From the NCBI GenBank assembly GCA_964023205.1, contig OZ026835.1, positions 45,233,083 through 45,297,082 on the forward strand: 64,000 nt of DNA. Reading direction: 5' to 3'. A model generated the notes under the pieces. It was not told the origin of the DNA, made no database searches, and saw nothing but the letters and a program-made list of their open reading frames with translations. Shown in pieces: positions 24,501 to 36,300 of this stretch; position 1 is the first letter of the stretch; each line of letters starts with the position of its first letter. The stretch is from Lutraria lutraria. Taxonomy: Eukaryota; Mollusca; Bivalvia; Venerida; Mactridae. The position numbers were made by a program, and so were the translations under genes.

Positions 24501-27500
24501 TAACAAGTTGATAACAAGCTATATATATACACTGATACTACAAAATTTCGGATGATCCTGATAAAATACATAATGTATTTGTTATGGACAAAATAAGATG
24601 TAATTATCATTATGTTGTGAGAATATAACAGATATCTACCTGCAGCGATGATATTTCCCATCATCCAAAATGTTGCCAAGGCACTGATCATAGCTCCACG
24701 ACGATATTTTGGTAAAAATTCAGTAAAATATGAAAATATCACAGGTATGCTCCCTCCAACCCTGAAATAGTAAAAACAACACATGTATTGATACTGGTAT
24801 TGATACATATTTGTGTGGGCATAACTGGCAAGCTCAGTTGATGGAGCACTTGCCCCATGGTTATAAAACTCTCTGAGCTCAAATCTCATATCTTGTCTTT
24901 TAATATTTAAGTTAATTGTGATCAGACAATTTTTATATTATTGATACATTAGCCTGACAGCGTAATTTATCTAAATATGGTTTTAATCAATAATCGGCAC
25001 TATCTTTTCAACCATAATTCTTTGAGAATGAAAACGAGATTTGAACTCAAGTTTTATAACCACAGGACCTGGACTGTTGATGCACAGGTCTTTGGTTTGA
25101 TACAAGCAGCAAGCTTCTATTAGACAATCTATATCATGATAATACACTAGTTACCAACCTCTGACCTAGTCATGAAGGAAAGTTCTCAAGGTCAAGTTAC
25201 TACAGGGTAATAACCCAGGAGTACAGGTGACATCATATTTAAAAGCAAACAAACAACTTGATGTCTACAGTGTCATGTCTACAGCGTCATGTCTACAGTG
25301 TCATGTTTATTTGTTTGTCTTAGAGTCAAAAGAAAATGTAATCATTATTAATATCACTGTACTATAGGCAGACATAAGAACGACATTAGATCCCCATTAG
25401 TCTTATCAAGCATTCTTAGGTTACCAACCTGTACAAATATGTTCTTCCTCATTTAACTGACAACTTCTCTATACTAGTATGAACCAGAGATGAACCAGTC
25501 ACAAGACAGTATGACATGACTCTAAACTTGACCTTACAATCAAGTGTGTGGGTACGATCAAGTTATGGCACGTGTATGGGTAAACACGCCATAAGAAATG
25601 CTTATAATTCACATTTTTATTTCAATACTTATGAAACAAAAAACAGTCATTCCCAAGCCAGTCATTCCCAAGCAGCTTCAAAAACTTAAAAGTTGAACCA
25701 CTCACGTTTATAGCAAATATTTAGAGCCATCAGGGAATGAAGCATGTAAGAATATCCAGACACGTTTAAAGAAACAGTTTACTGTAACCCATGGTAACTA
25801 AATTCATGCAGCTTAAGATATTACCAAACGATATTTGTTAAGAATAGAATAACAGTATATAAATAACACATAGCTTTGTGGGTAACAGTACTTTCCGAGG
25901 GCTGACATTTTTACTGTTACCCACAATGTAAGCTATGTGTTATTTATTTTATTACCCAAAACTTTTTTCAAGAAAATACTTTAAAGATTTACTATCATCT
26001 ATGTGACAGTAAAAAATACTGTAAAAAAATACTATTACCCTGTGACAGTAAAAAAAATACTGTTAGAAATTTACTATTACCCTATGACAGTAAAAAAAAT
26101 ACTGTTAAAAATTTACTATCACCCAGTGACAGTAAAAAAGTGTTCAGTCACATGGTACCATGTATGTAACAGTAAAAATGTTACCTTTTGCCTATGGGAA
26201 ATTAACATTACGAAAAAAGTGAGGGGTAATAATATAAAATGACAAACGTCATTTTCTTACCCTATACCACTGATAAACCGCATGATTAAGAACAACCAGA
26301 AGACTTGAGATGCACTAGAACATAATCCACCAATACCATTAAGGGTTAACGACCCCATCAATACAGATCTACGTCCAAATTTATCGGCCATTGAACCCCA
26401 AAAATATCCACCAAACATCATACCTAAAATAAACATGTCACAGATAATTTAACAAACAAAGACTCGCAGGTTTTAGAGCAGTTTGAGGGTTCAGCACAAC
26501 AGAGTCGTAACTCATATTGAAATAAGAACAAGTTACGACAGTGTTGCGCTGAGCCCTCGAACTGTTAGAAACTTGGTCATTGTTACGGGTAAGCTCAGGA
26601 TCAGCCAATCAGATGACTGTGTTTTGAGACTGTCTCCAAATCTCAGATCAACAAAATCAGAAAAAGTGAGGTAGAGTTAAATTTTAATATTTCAAGGAGT
26701 TATTAGGATGTTAACAAAATATCATCACAGATCTTGGCTTACAAATTTATATCATTCAAAAAGACGTTCAGAAATTAGATCAAGGTTTGCAAACTTCACA
26801 CAGTTGAATGGTAATGATTCAGAATGATTCAACTAAGAGAGTTATCACAGATGTTGTCTGCCTATCTGTTGCATAATATATTCCCATGACACCCTGCAAA
26901 GATGACTATAGAAAACAGCTCTACCTACCAAGAAAAATAATGGCATTCAATAATCCTTTATCTGTTGATGTCAGATGTAGATCACATTCAGCGGACGGCA
27001 ACATGAACGAGACAGACAGAACCTCGATAGCATCACTGGACACTGCCCATCCACACAGCAGTAATAATATAACATGAAACTTTCCATAACCTGTATGTAT
27101 AGAATTAATATAATCTCTATTATACATCTTGGAGTTCACCATGAAAATAGATTAGAAGCATACTTCTTGAATTTTCTCATAAAAACAATTCCTTGTACAG
27201 ACTGATATTACTTATATATACCTAAAGAAAGGTAATATCATATGACACATGATTTTAAACATTTAAAATATTTCTGTCCCTCAATTTCTACCTGTTCAGG
27301 ATAAAAAGTTCCTACAAGAATACACAGAGAACATCACAGCACAGACTTTATATTCCATCAATATACATGTATAACACACATTTAAGTCTTAGAGCTAATT
27401 ATAAAACTTCACTAAGTTTATATTCATCCAGTAATTTGGTTGATAATATTATATACAATATACCGGTAGTAATAAATGTATTGCATATATTAATCATTAA

Positions 27501-30500
27501 AATTCATCTTCTTTTTATAAACTTAAAAACATAAAATAAAATCATCTTTTATATCTTACCTATTGACTTGAGAGCAGTCTCATATGTCACTGGTTCAGGG
27601 GAGGAAACATCTGAAAGTACAACAATATAACTACAGTCTTACCTATGAACAAAGGTCATCCTTGGATAATACAAGATGTGGCCTTTATTTACAGGTGGTC
27701 CTTATTCCGAGGTCATTTTGTTATAAATAATCAATGAGAGTATTTAAAATGCCACTAACACAGGTTTAACTGCACTTACCAGTTAAATATCTTTAAATCA
27801 CAGTACAGGATTTTCATTAATATAAGAAATTATAACAAAATATACAGAAAGAAAAGCCAAGGACATAGAAGAAGCCATGTTGGTGGTTTATACTAAATGA
27901 GATAAAGTACATGTATGTTAGTATTATAACACATCTAATTATAATAATGATGATAATAACATAAGATAAAGATATAGAGACAATTGTTTGAAAGGTTAAG
28001 TGTTTATATCCAGTGTAAGCCACATGTATACCACTTTACAACCAGTCTGAATGTTTCTCACAGTTTAAAGAAAACTTTAAATTAATTTCCAGAAAAAATA
28101 AATAAAAATACAAATGGATGGTTGAACAAAAAGGATAACATAACGAAATAATGAAAAATAAATCCTACGTATATCTTTATGTGAAGATTCCAAGGAAATC
28201 CCAACTTGCTCATTGTTAAATTTACCATAATGTGACATATTAGCGATGTTGAAGATACTGTACAAGGAATGGCAACCACAAAAAAATATTTACATTTATA
28301 CTGTCACGTGAATACAGCCATGATAATAACTATGTCTAAACTTGACCTAGAATAGTACAGGTAACCGAATCTTTATCTCGGAATGCTGATTGGACAATAT
28401 AAAGAAATATTAAGCCGTTAAGGGGTCTAACACCATAACTACTGAAAGGTCATTTACCATGTACCTGGACATCAAAGTGGGCATTCGATTCATACGGAAA
28501 ATTACAACAGTTGAGGATAGATAAAGGAATAGTATAACATATATAAAATAAGAACTTCTATAAAATATATGTACATTTATGTGAAGGAAATATTTGTGCG
28601 TGTCCATGGGCACATATTGGATGTTGGATATAAAAAATCATGGCTATCATAGAAATGATATCAATTATGCTCATATAGCTTGCTCACTAACTAATCCTAT
28701 TACAATTATACTCACATGACAATCATTGCGGATATAGCTCATCCTATCATATGCTCAAATAGCTATCATATGCTCACATAGCAATCATATGCTCACATAG
28801 CTATCATATGCTCACATAGCTATCATATGCTCACATAGCAATCATATGCTCACATAGCAATCATATGCTCACATAGCTATCATATGTTCAGATAGCAATC
28901 ATGTGCTCACATAGCTATCATATGCTCACATAGCAATCATATGCTCACATAGCTATCATATGCTCACATGACAATCATTGCGGATGTAGCTCATCCTATC
29001 ATATGCTCACATAGCTATCATATGCTCACATAGCAATCATATGCTCACATAGCTATCATATGCTCACATAGCAATCATATGCTCACATAGCAATCATATA
29101 CTCACATAGCTATCATATGCTCACATAGCTATCATATGCTCACATAGCTATCATATGCTCACATAGCAATCATATGCTCACATAGCTATCATATGCTCAC
29201 ATAGCAATCATATGCTCACATAGCTATCATATGCTCACAAAGCTATCAGATACTCACATAGCAAATCCTATTACATGCTCACAAAACTATCATACACTCA
29301 CATAGCAAATCCTATTACATGCTCACATAGCAATCATATGCTCACATAGCTATCATATGCTCACATAACTATCATAAGCTCACATAGCAATCATATGCTC
29401 ACATAGCTAATCTTATCATTTGCTCACACTGCTATCATATGCTCACATAGCAATCATATGCTCACATAGCTAATCCTGTCATTGGCTCATACTGCTATCA
29501 TATGCTCACATAGCAATCATATGCTCACATAGCTAATCCTGTCATTGGCTCATACTGCTATCATATGCTCACATAGCAATCATATGCTCACATAGCTTAT
29601 CCTGTCATTGGCTCACACTGCTATCATATGCTCACATAGCAATCGTAATTATGCTCAAATAGCTAATCCTGTCATTTGCTCACATAGTTATCATATGCTC
29701 ACATAGCAATCATATGCTCACATAGCGAATCCTGTCATTTGCTCACACTGCTATCATGTGCTCACATAGCAATCATATGCTCACATAGCTAATCTTATAA
29801 TTTGCTCACAAAGTTATCAGATACTCACATAGCAAATCCTATTACATGCTCACATAGCTATCACATGCTCACAAATTCACAATTATAAGAAATTTATTTA
29901 TTTATCTATACAGTAGCCATATATTAGCCATAATATATAGTATATATATAGTAAGTGATTATGTAATTAGAAGCTAGTCTATCAATGACCCTGTCAGTTT
30001 TATTGGACTCCCTACTGTGGAATATACAGGACTGCTGGGTCTTAGTCACATGCCTCGCATTCCTGGTTCAATGTCTTTAAAAACATTTAGAAGCCAAAGA
30101 CAGAAGAAGTGTCAGTGAAACAATGCTGTCCACATTAGTTATACAATCTAACATGTTATCAATATTTAGTGAGAAATATTACAACCAATATCACCCTTAA
30201 ATTAAAAAAAGACATAGATTTACAAAATAGCATAAAGAATATTAAATTTATAACACCAATCATGCAAGGTACCTTTCTTCCACCTATTCTGTGTCAACAA
30301 TGGCTCATTTTCGTCAATAATACGTTTTACATCCATCATTAATCAGTATAATTCAGCTGAGATTTTAATATGAACATTATCCAAACAAATGATTAAGCTC
30401 TGATTGAATTATGTATCTAGATTAAGTTCATTGTAATTAATTCATAGTCACTGATCTAATTGATGCAATATGAATTAATTAGTTTGGTTATGAAACTTAA

Positions 30501-32982
30501 TGTTTTAACTCATGTTCTAGAAATTCACCTTTGTCCTGCCAAAGGAAATTATGTAAAACCAGCATTCAATGAAACGTGACACATATTCACACATGTACAA
30601 GAATTAATACTGCAACTTCTATTTAAAACCCTCACTCCAGAGTTAGATAACTGTCTAGTATCTTGACAAGAGACTGGTCTACCATTCATCATTACTTCTA
30701 TTTAGGTTAATGTAAAATTTGACACCTCACTTATGGTGACAATAGTTCAAAATGAAATGAGCAAAGGGTTATCAGTATGGAGGATAAGTTGTTGACTGGC
30801 CAACCAAGACTGACCTCCGCATCAGAGAAAGTATACGACATGATTTTATAGAAAACAGACTCAAATCAGTGTTTTAATTTAGCCATGTAATGATGTTCTA
30901 TCACATACAAACTTATGGAAACTATGGACAGGAGGATTTATTGAAGTTAGTGAAAAAAGTTACAAGAAATCAAGCTCTTTGTTCATGTATACTCTGATAT
31001 CAATATAACATTTTCTTCTTTGAATGACAAAAAAAAGGTGATTTATTTGAGGATGATAATTTTAATGATTACGTTTGTTTGTTTTTACAGGGTTTTATGC
31101 CCCTTTTCAACAGTCAGAATCATATGAAGCGGACAGTTCACCTAAGCATCGTTCATGAGATGAACCAGAACTAGATTCTTATCCTCCGTAAACAACTGTC
31201 TACTTTCTCACATGAAGAGTCATGGTCTGTAGCGGGGCTCGAACTCACGACCCTACATCAGTGAGAGGTTACAGTGATTTGAAGTCAGCGACATTAACCA
31301 CTCAACCACAGAGGCGGGTCAATTTTAATGATACAAATGTAAGAGTATTCTAACGGTTAACTTCAACAGTCAATTCAGAGATTCCGACATAAGCCAAAAT
31401 GAGTGAGACTTCAAGCAAGCCATTTTCATACGCAGAAACATCCAATATAGCTTTCTACAAAACTAAATTAATAATTTCATACAAGTCTTCGGCCAAAAAC
31501 AATAGGCAAACTATAAATACAAACTACCAGTAGATATCAATTTCAAAGATGATTTAGCACATAAAATTCAAGTGTTCTCTACAAATGTGTGTTTTCACAA
31601 GTCTCAAAAAAAAAAACAATAAAGAAGCATTCACAGACACTAGACTAGTAAAGTAACTTGTATCTCCCCAAGAATCTAAAGTGCATTATGCTGGTTATTG
31701 CTACAGAATTAAGACATTAATTGTAAGTCATGTTCCACTTTATTCCAGTCTGTATTTCATTGGTTTCTATGTACACAAAGGTTTGATCTAATACATTTTG
31801 TACCTAAAATAGTTTACATGTAAAGAACATGAGTGAGTCAGTGCATGACAGACTAAAACAAATATGTTTGAAAAACAAAACAAAGGGAAATAACTTTCAT
31901 CTTTGAAATAAGAACATAGAGATCTAAAACTCATGCACTCTCAATATCTTATTCTATTATTTAATGAAGTAAATTTCAAGGAAACGTCTCAAATGGTCTG
32001 AAATTAGAGCTGTACAAAATGTGAAATCCTTAGAAATTAATTAAAAATTGAGCATCTTATGACTTATTAATTTACTCAGAGGTTCAAAGACAGATATAAG
32101 ATTTATATCCTCAACATATGGTCCAACCAGTATCCTGGTTATACGTATTACTACTGTATTACAGCTAGTCTAATTCTTTAGCTAGCTTAAAACTCATGAC
32201 AGTACTAGTATATGCAATCATGAAACCATTTAATTCTCATAAACAAGTTTATTTCATGTCTAAAAACACCATACAACAACTGCACACATTTTTGACACAC
32301 TGGCTGCCTTATTGATTTTGTTTTACCTTGTACTATGTTAGTTTGTAATGTAAACTATGCTAGGCATAAAAGAAAGAGGAGGCAACAAACATGTGTCAGT
32401 TATTGTTATCAGACGGACACTTGCGGTATGAACCGGTATCCCTTGTACACTTTAAACCGCGGTATGTAATATACTATATATTAGGGCTGTGGCGAGTATC
32501 CGAGTACTCGGGTATTCACAAATCAAATTGAACAATCGAGTATGAATAATCGTCATTACTAAGATTCATAGTTCGAGATTTTGTTTTTTAACACATAAAA
32601 ACTAAAATGTGTATTTTACATACTAGCACTGTCGTGAATTTTAAGCTAGGTAAAAAATTAGACTCATGGTGTTTCATATGACCAGTACATACTAGTATTA
32701 CTACATAATAAAAATATATATCACAGTAATAAGTACATTTTGTATATAAGGGATACAAATAAACAAAGATATCAAGCAAGTACTGAAGTAGTTACAGTGT
32801 GGCAAAGAATGTTTTTTGTAGCACAATCATTTCAAAAGACGATATGTTATTTTAACAGAATACAGTCTGACATGTAATGATGTACCTGTCAGTCCTGTGT
32901 CATCATCATCCAATAGAAGCTGCCTTTCTTCACTAAGAGGAAACTCTGAATTCATGAATACCTGTCTCCTTTCAGAGTTCAT
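18506..32982 (-). CDS. SV2-like synaptic vesicle glycoprotein / MFS transporter (12 exons, 530 aa)
   Basis: CDS is the complement of 18506-18689, 18867-19026, 19939-20174, 20719-20807, 22506-22598, 23018-23092, 23725-23885, 24640-24761, 26261-26423, 26929-27090, 27560-27610, 32886-32982. All junctions keep frame. It is a twelve-helix major facilitator protein. SV2-type signatures are LPSAECDLHLT, GSMADKFGRR (113-122, MFS motif), GVGGSIPVIFSYFTEFLP, PESPKFLL (244-251), FGYYGLWMWFPE (337-348), IMDKVGRKP (406-414) and WNSLDVLQAELFP. The N-terminus is acidic with LLLDDDD. The loop after helix 7 is short (about 45 residues) with two Cys and sequons NET and NST, so it lacks the large luminal domain of vertebrate SV2. 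Substrate unknown. Introns carry a satellite, SINE and several MITEs; intron 1 is 5.3 kb. SVOP was considered, but the motifs favour SV2. Confidence 0.93.
19109..19430. mobile_element. MITE with TTAA-bounded ends, family M4, copy 2
   Basis: It runs from TTAAAGGCCCATTAGC to GCTAATGGGGCTTTAA and lies in an SV2-like intron. Its interior matches 3714-4011, including ATTGATAAGATATCTTCCTA-type sequence. Confidence 0.8.
20190..20341. mobile_element. Foldback MITE, family M2, copy 3 (partial)
   Basis: GGCCTTTATTTACATGTGGC and related repeats lead to the terminal ACACACAGGTTTCACTGTAT. The left end is degraded. It is intronic in the SV2-like gene. Confidence 0.65.
20899..21108 (-). mobile_element. Interspersed repeat R6, reverse-oriented copy
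   Basis: In reverse complement it matches the copies at 37943, 56783 and 58897: TTTGGTTCCAAGCGATAA-like sequence, a long CATGAAGGTGTA stretch and AAAATCCAAACATTTTAACA. It is intronic in the SV2-like gene. Confidence 0.6.
21460..21534. mobile_element. 75-bp hairpin element H1, copy a
   Basis: Arms of about 27 bp (GGGCTTAGCGCAACACTGTC then GTAACT; complement ends AACCCTCGA) flank a loop containing TTGTTCTTATTTCAATAT. Near-identical copies are at 26484, 39855 and 50889. Confidence 0.85.
21835..22049. mobile_element. piggyBac-type MITE with TTAA target sites
   Basis: TTAAGGACATATCCGA at the left and TCGGATATGTCCTTAA at the right form a perfect 16-bp inverted pair that includes TTAA, about 215 bp apart. 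A second internal pair (AAAACTTTG/CAAAGTTTT) extends the fold. The 62-residue ORF inside is not a gene. Confidence 0.8.
23476..23655. mobile_element. Foldback MITE, family M3, copy 1
   Basis: Near-terminal inverted motifs CCAGAGCGGCCCTCTCTTAA and TAGAGAGGTTGCA, with AGCAACAACCTCTCAACAAC inside. Other copies are at 43646, 51254 and 59694. This copy lies downstream of and next to exon 7 of the SV2-like gene. Confidence 0.8.
24826..25090. mobile_element. Pair of inverted tRNA-like (A-box/B-box) modules
   Basis: On the plus strand AGCTCAGTTGATGGAGCA (A-box-like) is followed by GGTTATAAAAC and GAGCTCAAATCTC (B-box-like). About 150 bp on, the minus strand carries GGTTATAAAACTTGAGTTC then AAATCTCG. 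They read as tRNA-derived SINE heads in head-to-head inverted orientation in an SV2-like intron. Neither folds as an intact tRNA. Confidence 0.5.
25859..25946. repeat. Long near-perfect hairpin, arms about 32 bp
   Basis: TAAATAACACATAGC continued by GGGTAACAGTA pairs with TACTGTTACCC and GCTATGTGTTATTTA. It lies in an SV2-like intron and is immediately followed by related tandem units rich in GACAGTAAAA. Confidence 0.8.
26003..26180 (+). repeat. Tandem repeat of about 42 bp with GACAGTAAAAA
   Basis: Three to four units begin GTGACAGTAAAAAA or ATGACAGTAAAAAA and contain ATACTGTTA and TTTACTATTACCC. The words are shared with the preceding hairpin, so both probably belong to one element. The ORF across it is a repeat artefact. 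Confidence 0.75.
26484..26560. mobile_element. 75-bp hairpin element H1, copy b
   Basis: It starts GAGGGTTCAGCACAACAGAG and ends GTGTTGCGCTGAGCCCTCGA, with loop ATATTGAAATAAGAACAA. It is reversed relative to copies a and d, and lies in an SV2-like intron. Confidence 0.85.
27632..27774. mobile_element. Foldback MITE, family M2, copy 4 (short)
   Basis: TACAGTCTTACCTATGAACA at the left and CACAGGTTTAACTGCA at the right, with GGCCTTTATTTACAGGTGG inside. It starts about 20 bp from the acceptor of SV2-like exon 2 (upstream on the minus strand). Confidence 0.7.
28666..29876 (+). repeat. 19-bp satellite array (about 1.2 kb) in SV2-like intron 1
   Basis: Dozens of units of CATATGCTCACATAGCTAT or CATATGCTCACATAGCAAT lie head to tail. 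Higher-order variants are interspersed, for example AATCCTGTCATTGGCTCA and AATCCTATTACATGCTCA recurring every few units. No coding signal. Slight degeneration at both edges suggests expansion from the centre. Confidence 0.95.
31073..31320 (-). mobile_element. Full-length tRNA-derived SINE, family S1, with target-site duplication
   Basis: On the minus strand: head CCCGCCTCTGTGGTTGAGTG with an A-box, then GTGAGTTCGAGCCCCGC as B-box, then a body ending GTTGAAAAGGGGCAT and an A-rich tail of AAAC repeats. AATTTTAATGAT followed by (T)AC flanks both sides (31058-31072 and 31321-31334), a clear target-site duplication. A related copy is at 39502-39738. Confidence 0.85.
32482..32583 (-). mobile_element. 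Solo end of an hAT-type MITE
   Basis: TAGGGCTGTGGCGAGTATCC followed by GAGTACTCGGGTATTCAC matches in reverse complement the right end of the complete element at 56959-57414. Only about 100 bp remain. It lies in SV2-like intron 1, 300 bp from exon 1. Confidence 0.7.
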
Positions 32983-33393
32983 TATTAAAAATTTTACTAA
33001 CAGCTATTTTTAAAAAAATTTACAACATACAGTAGTGAGAAAATACATGAACTCTTCATACAGTGATGTTTAGAGCAAGTCACAGTAAATTTGTGTCATA
33101 TTTATTTATCAGACAGATAATCTGTGACTGACGAGTTATAACATCCATTTAATCGACGTTTTACTACTTAAACAAATAGTTAAGTCTCATTAATTCAATC
33201 TAGTTAATAAATTAAGAATAAATATAACTAGCAGGCATTTCGTAAACATAGACATTTATGTCACGTTGAGGAAGTAAACAAAGCGTTCTAACAACCAAGA
33301 TCAAGTTTGGATAAATGACCGTTTCGTTCCGGAATCCGGAATGAATTTAGTGGTGTCTGGCCTAATGTGTCTCGCGCCATGTGAATTTTCAAA
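32983..33393. promoter_or_regulatory. Bidirectional promoter between SV2-like gene and Nup43
   Basis: The two start codons (32982 minus, 33394 plus) are divergent and 411 bp apart. Near the Nup43 end are two CCGGAA ETS-type cores (33329 and 33336), TCTCGCG (33370-33376, half of the TCTCGCGAGA element), and the start codon itself lies in AAAATGGC, a YY1-type site. No TATA box was seen there. Motif functions are known from vertebrate housekeeping promoters; use here is inferred. Confidence 0.6.
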
Positions 33394-36300
33394 ATGGCTG
33401 ACATAAGAGTGAAATTTGTGTCTCAGAAAATTTCTAAAATACGATGGAGACCAAACCAAGACCAGTACTCACAAGATTCGGATGTTTTTATTTCTGGGAA
33501 CTGGGATGATCAGGTATATTCTTGTGCTCTGTCATTTATTTCTGAGCTGAACCACTGATGAATATTGAAATGGGTCACAAAATTTGTCAAAAAGAAAGTT
33601 GATTTTTCCGTACTCCGTACATTAAATTGCTGTTTTTTATGGCGAGCTGATTAGTTAACTCCAATTATTAATTTATGTGTTTGTAAGAAGTCCCTTAATT
33701 ACAATTACAACTATAGGTAAATTAATAAACATTTTTCACCTGACAGTGTGAGTGTGTGAAACAGGGCTATTTGCGTCTTACTTTGACTAAAGTTTGAGTT
33801 ACTAGGATATACCGAAAGATCCTGCAGATCCAGACAGGGAAGCAGCTTTGGCATATTTGTAGTGCAGTGCTCCAGATAATTTTTGAGGGCAGAGTTTTTC
33901 ACTCATTAAAATTGAAATGGATGCGTAAAACAGCAAAATAAAACTGGTTGAATGAGTATTTTGCAATCAACCATACTTTTTATTAATTAATTAAGTAGAT
34001 ATACACATCAAAACAGTTTTGGTTTCTTCGCTACTGGCTTATTGCTAGCCACATACGATTTATATGTACTGTAATCCGCACATATGTGTATAAGATGCAG
34101 ATAAAAAATAAGAAGAAATCCTGGGGGTAAATATATTCATGTGTGAAATGCAAATAACTTTTTAGCAAAGAAAATGACCATAGAAATGACAAAATATTGA
34201 AAAAATTCCGCGCCATTTTTTTGTGCTACGTTATTGTTACGAAAACGTGATAATAACTTTGGTAGTATAACACCCTTTAATTTCGGTTAATCTTTAATTT
34301 CTCAACCTGTCTACACATTCTAAAACTTATCAACACCTCGATCATCTCGTAATCAGCAGCACAATCGGCAAACATGTTTTTGATTTACAAACTTGACTCG
34401 ACGAAATCAAGGAAAAGTACGGAACCGCATTGGGTTTTAGACAAACGTAATTATGAAAAATTTATTTCCCTTAGTTGTTATACATTTGTTTGCATAATCG
34501 TCTCCGGTAAACAAAACAAGTTTGGTCCGTTTTTTATGCATCAAAAATTTAGATCAACGTCTACACCTCTGATTTTGGGACCTGATTTTAATACACAAGT
34601 GATGGACCGTACATGTACGAACTTGTATTAAAATAGAAACATATTTTTTAATATGCGTATTTTAACGCACAGATATTTATTTGTATGTGTATATATCTGA
34701 CCATTTCTGATGCGTATTTTACGCAGATACGCATGCTATCTGGACTACTGGTAGTGGAAAATTGAAGATGTTGACTCAGCCGCTGACTGACAATTTCAAA
34801 ACAGGGGAAAATAACTATAACCTCATTCAGTCATTAAGCAGGGCTCAACACTAACTTTTTCAAGAGGTAGTCAGCAGGACTACCAGCATAGAAAATGAGG
34901 AAGTCTTTGTAATATAGAAGTAGTCCTCATTTTAATACATAATGGTGTTTGACACTAACTTTTTGAGCATGGTCCACACTCCACAGGACCTGTAACTTCT
35001 CAAACCTACCGGTCCTTCTACACTTTCACAGGTTCTTCAATTTTAGTGATAAATATAAAAAAACACAATGCAACAGAGCGTTCTCACATCCCATTTTGAT
35101 TGATCTACTACTACTATAATTCTGATTGTTTCTTTTTAAAGAAAAACAATTGTAACTTATATGAAAGATTTTGTTTATATTCATTTTAATAATTATAGTT
35201 TGTAAGTGCCAAATTGTTGAAAAATGGCATTAGACCCAAATAATTAAACAATTGACTGATCGTGTACAGGGATTGACCTGAAGATAGGAAATTACAAATG
35301 CACAATTTTTGTTTGTAATTTATTTTCTGTCTTCAGGTCACTTTTTCTGTTCTAGATCCTAATTCTTATTGGAGACACTTGGAATCATGCACTACATTAG
35401 GCAGAGGGCAATGGTTCTTTTATTGACTTTAATATCTGCAAATAGATGGCAGTCGACAGATTTCAGTATCAGTAAATCACTCATTATATAACATGGAGTT
35501 ACTGTACAAATTCAATATACAACAAATAAATGAAGCCATCTGATTCATGTACCATTTCAAGTTAGTTCTGTTTCTCAAGCTGTGTTAATTTAAAACATTA
35601 ATTTCAAAATATATTTAATTTTCTAAGAAAACTTGGTATCAGTCATGCATTCAATGCCATATTTATTTTGATATGTGTAAAAAAACTTTACATAAATGAG
35701 ATTTTATCAGTTATTCCATTATTTTATCTTAGAAGTTAAATGTTTTAGAAGTCCATCTAACCCAACTGATAGTCTAAAACTTTTTATTTGCCCCAGGACT
35801 CTCAGAGGATGGCCCGCTTGCATTCAGTTATGGAATTAGCTAACAGAAATGCAGAATTACTCTGAATTAGAATGGCAAATGATAGAAATTCATACGAGAA
35901 ATTATGTACTTAACAAAATTGTTCTAATAGCGTTTGCAAACATTTATGGTGAATTGAAATAATTTTCATGCAAATTGTCAGCTACCAAGTTTTAAAAAAT
36001 AATCATTAAAGTTCTATTTGACTTTGCAGATCTAAAAATGCAGTTAAACATACTTTTGTATTCAAAATCAAAGTTATTAAAATAGTAAATACCTGTTTGT
36101 GTGAATACCATGCTTAATCATATATTCATACCACCTAAAATCAGAACCTGACTGTGCAATTTTGTGGGCATTAAGCAAACCTAATTCAGAACTATTGTAT
36201 ACCTGTCCTGAGAACATGCATTTTATTAAAGAATGAGGAATGGAACATTCTGCATGTCAGTTTATCATCTGTGGGTTAAAAGACTGTACAGCATTGAATA

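Noticed and set aside
28666..29876. CRISPR-like array
   Set aside because: Units are contiguous 19-bp repeats without unique spacers, in a eukaryotic intron; this is a satellite.
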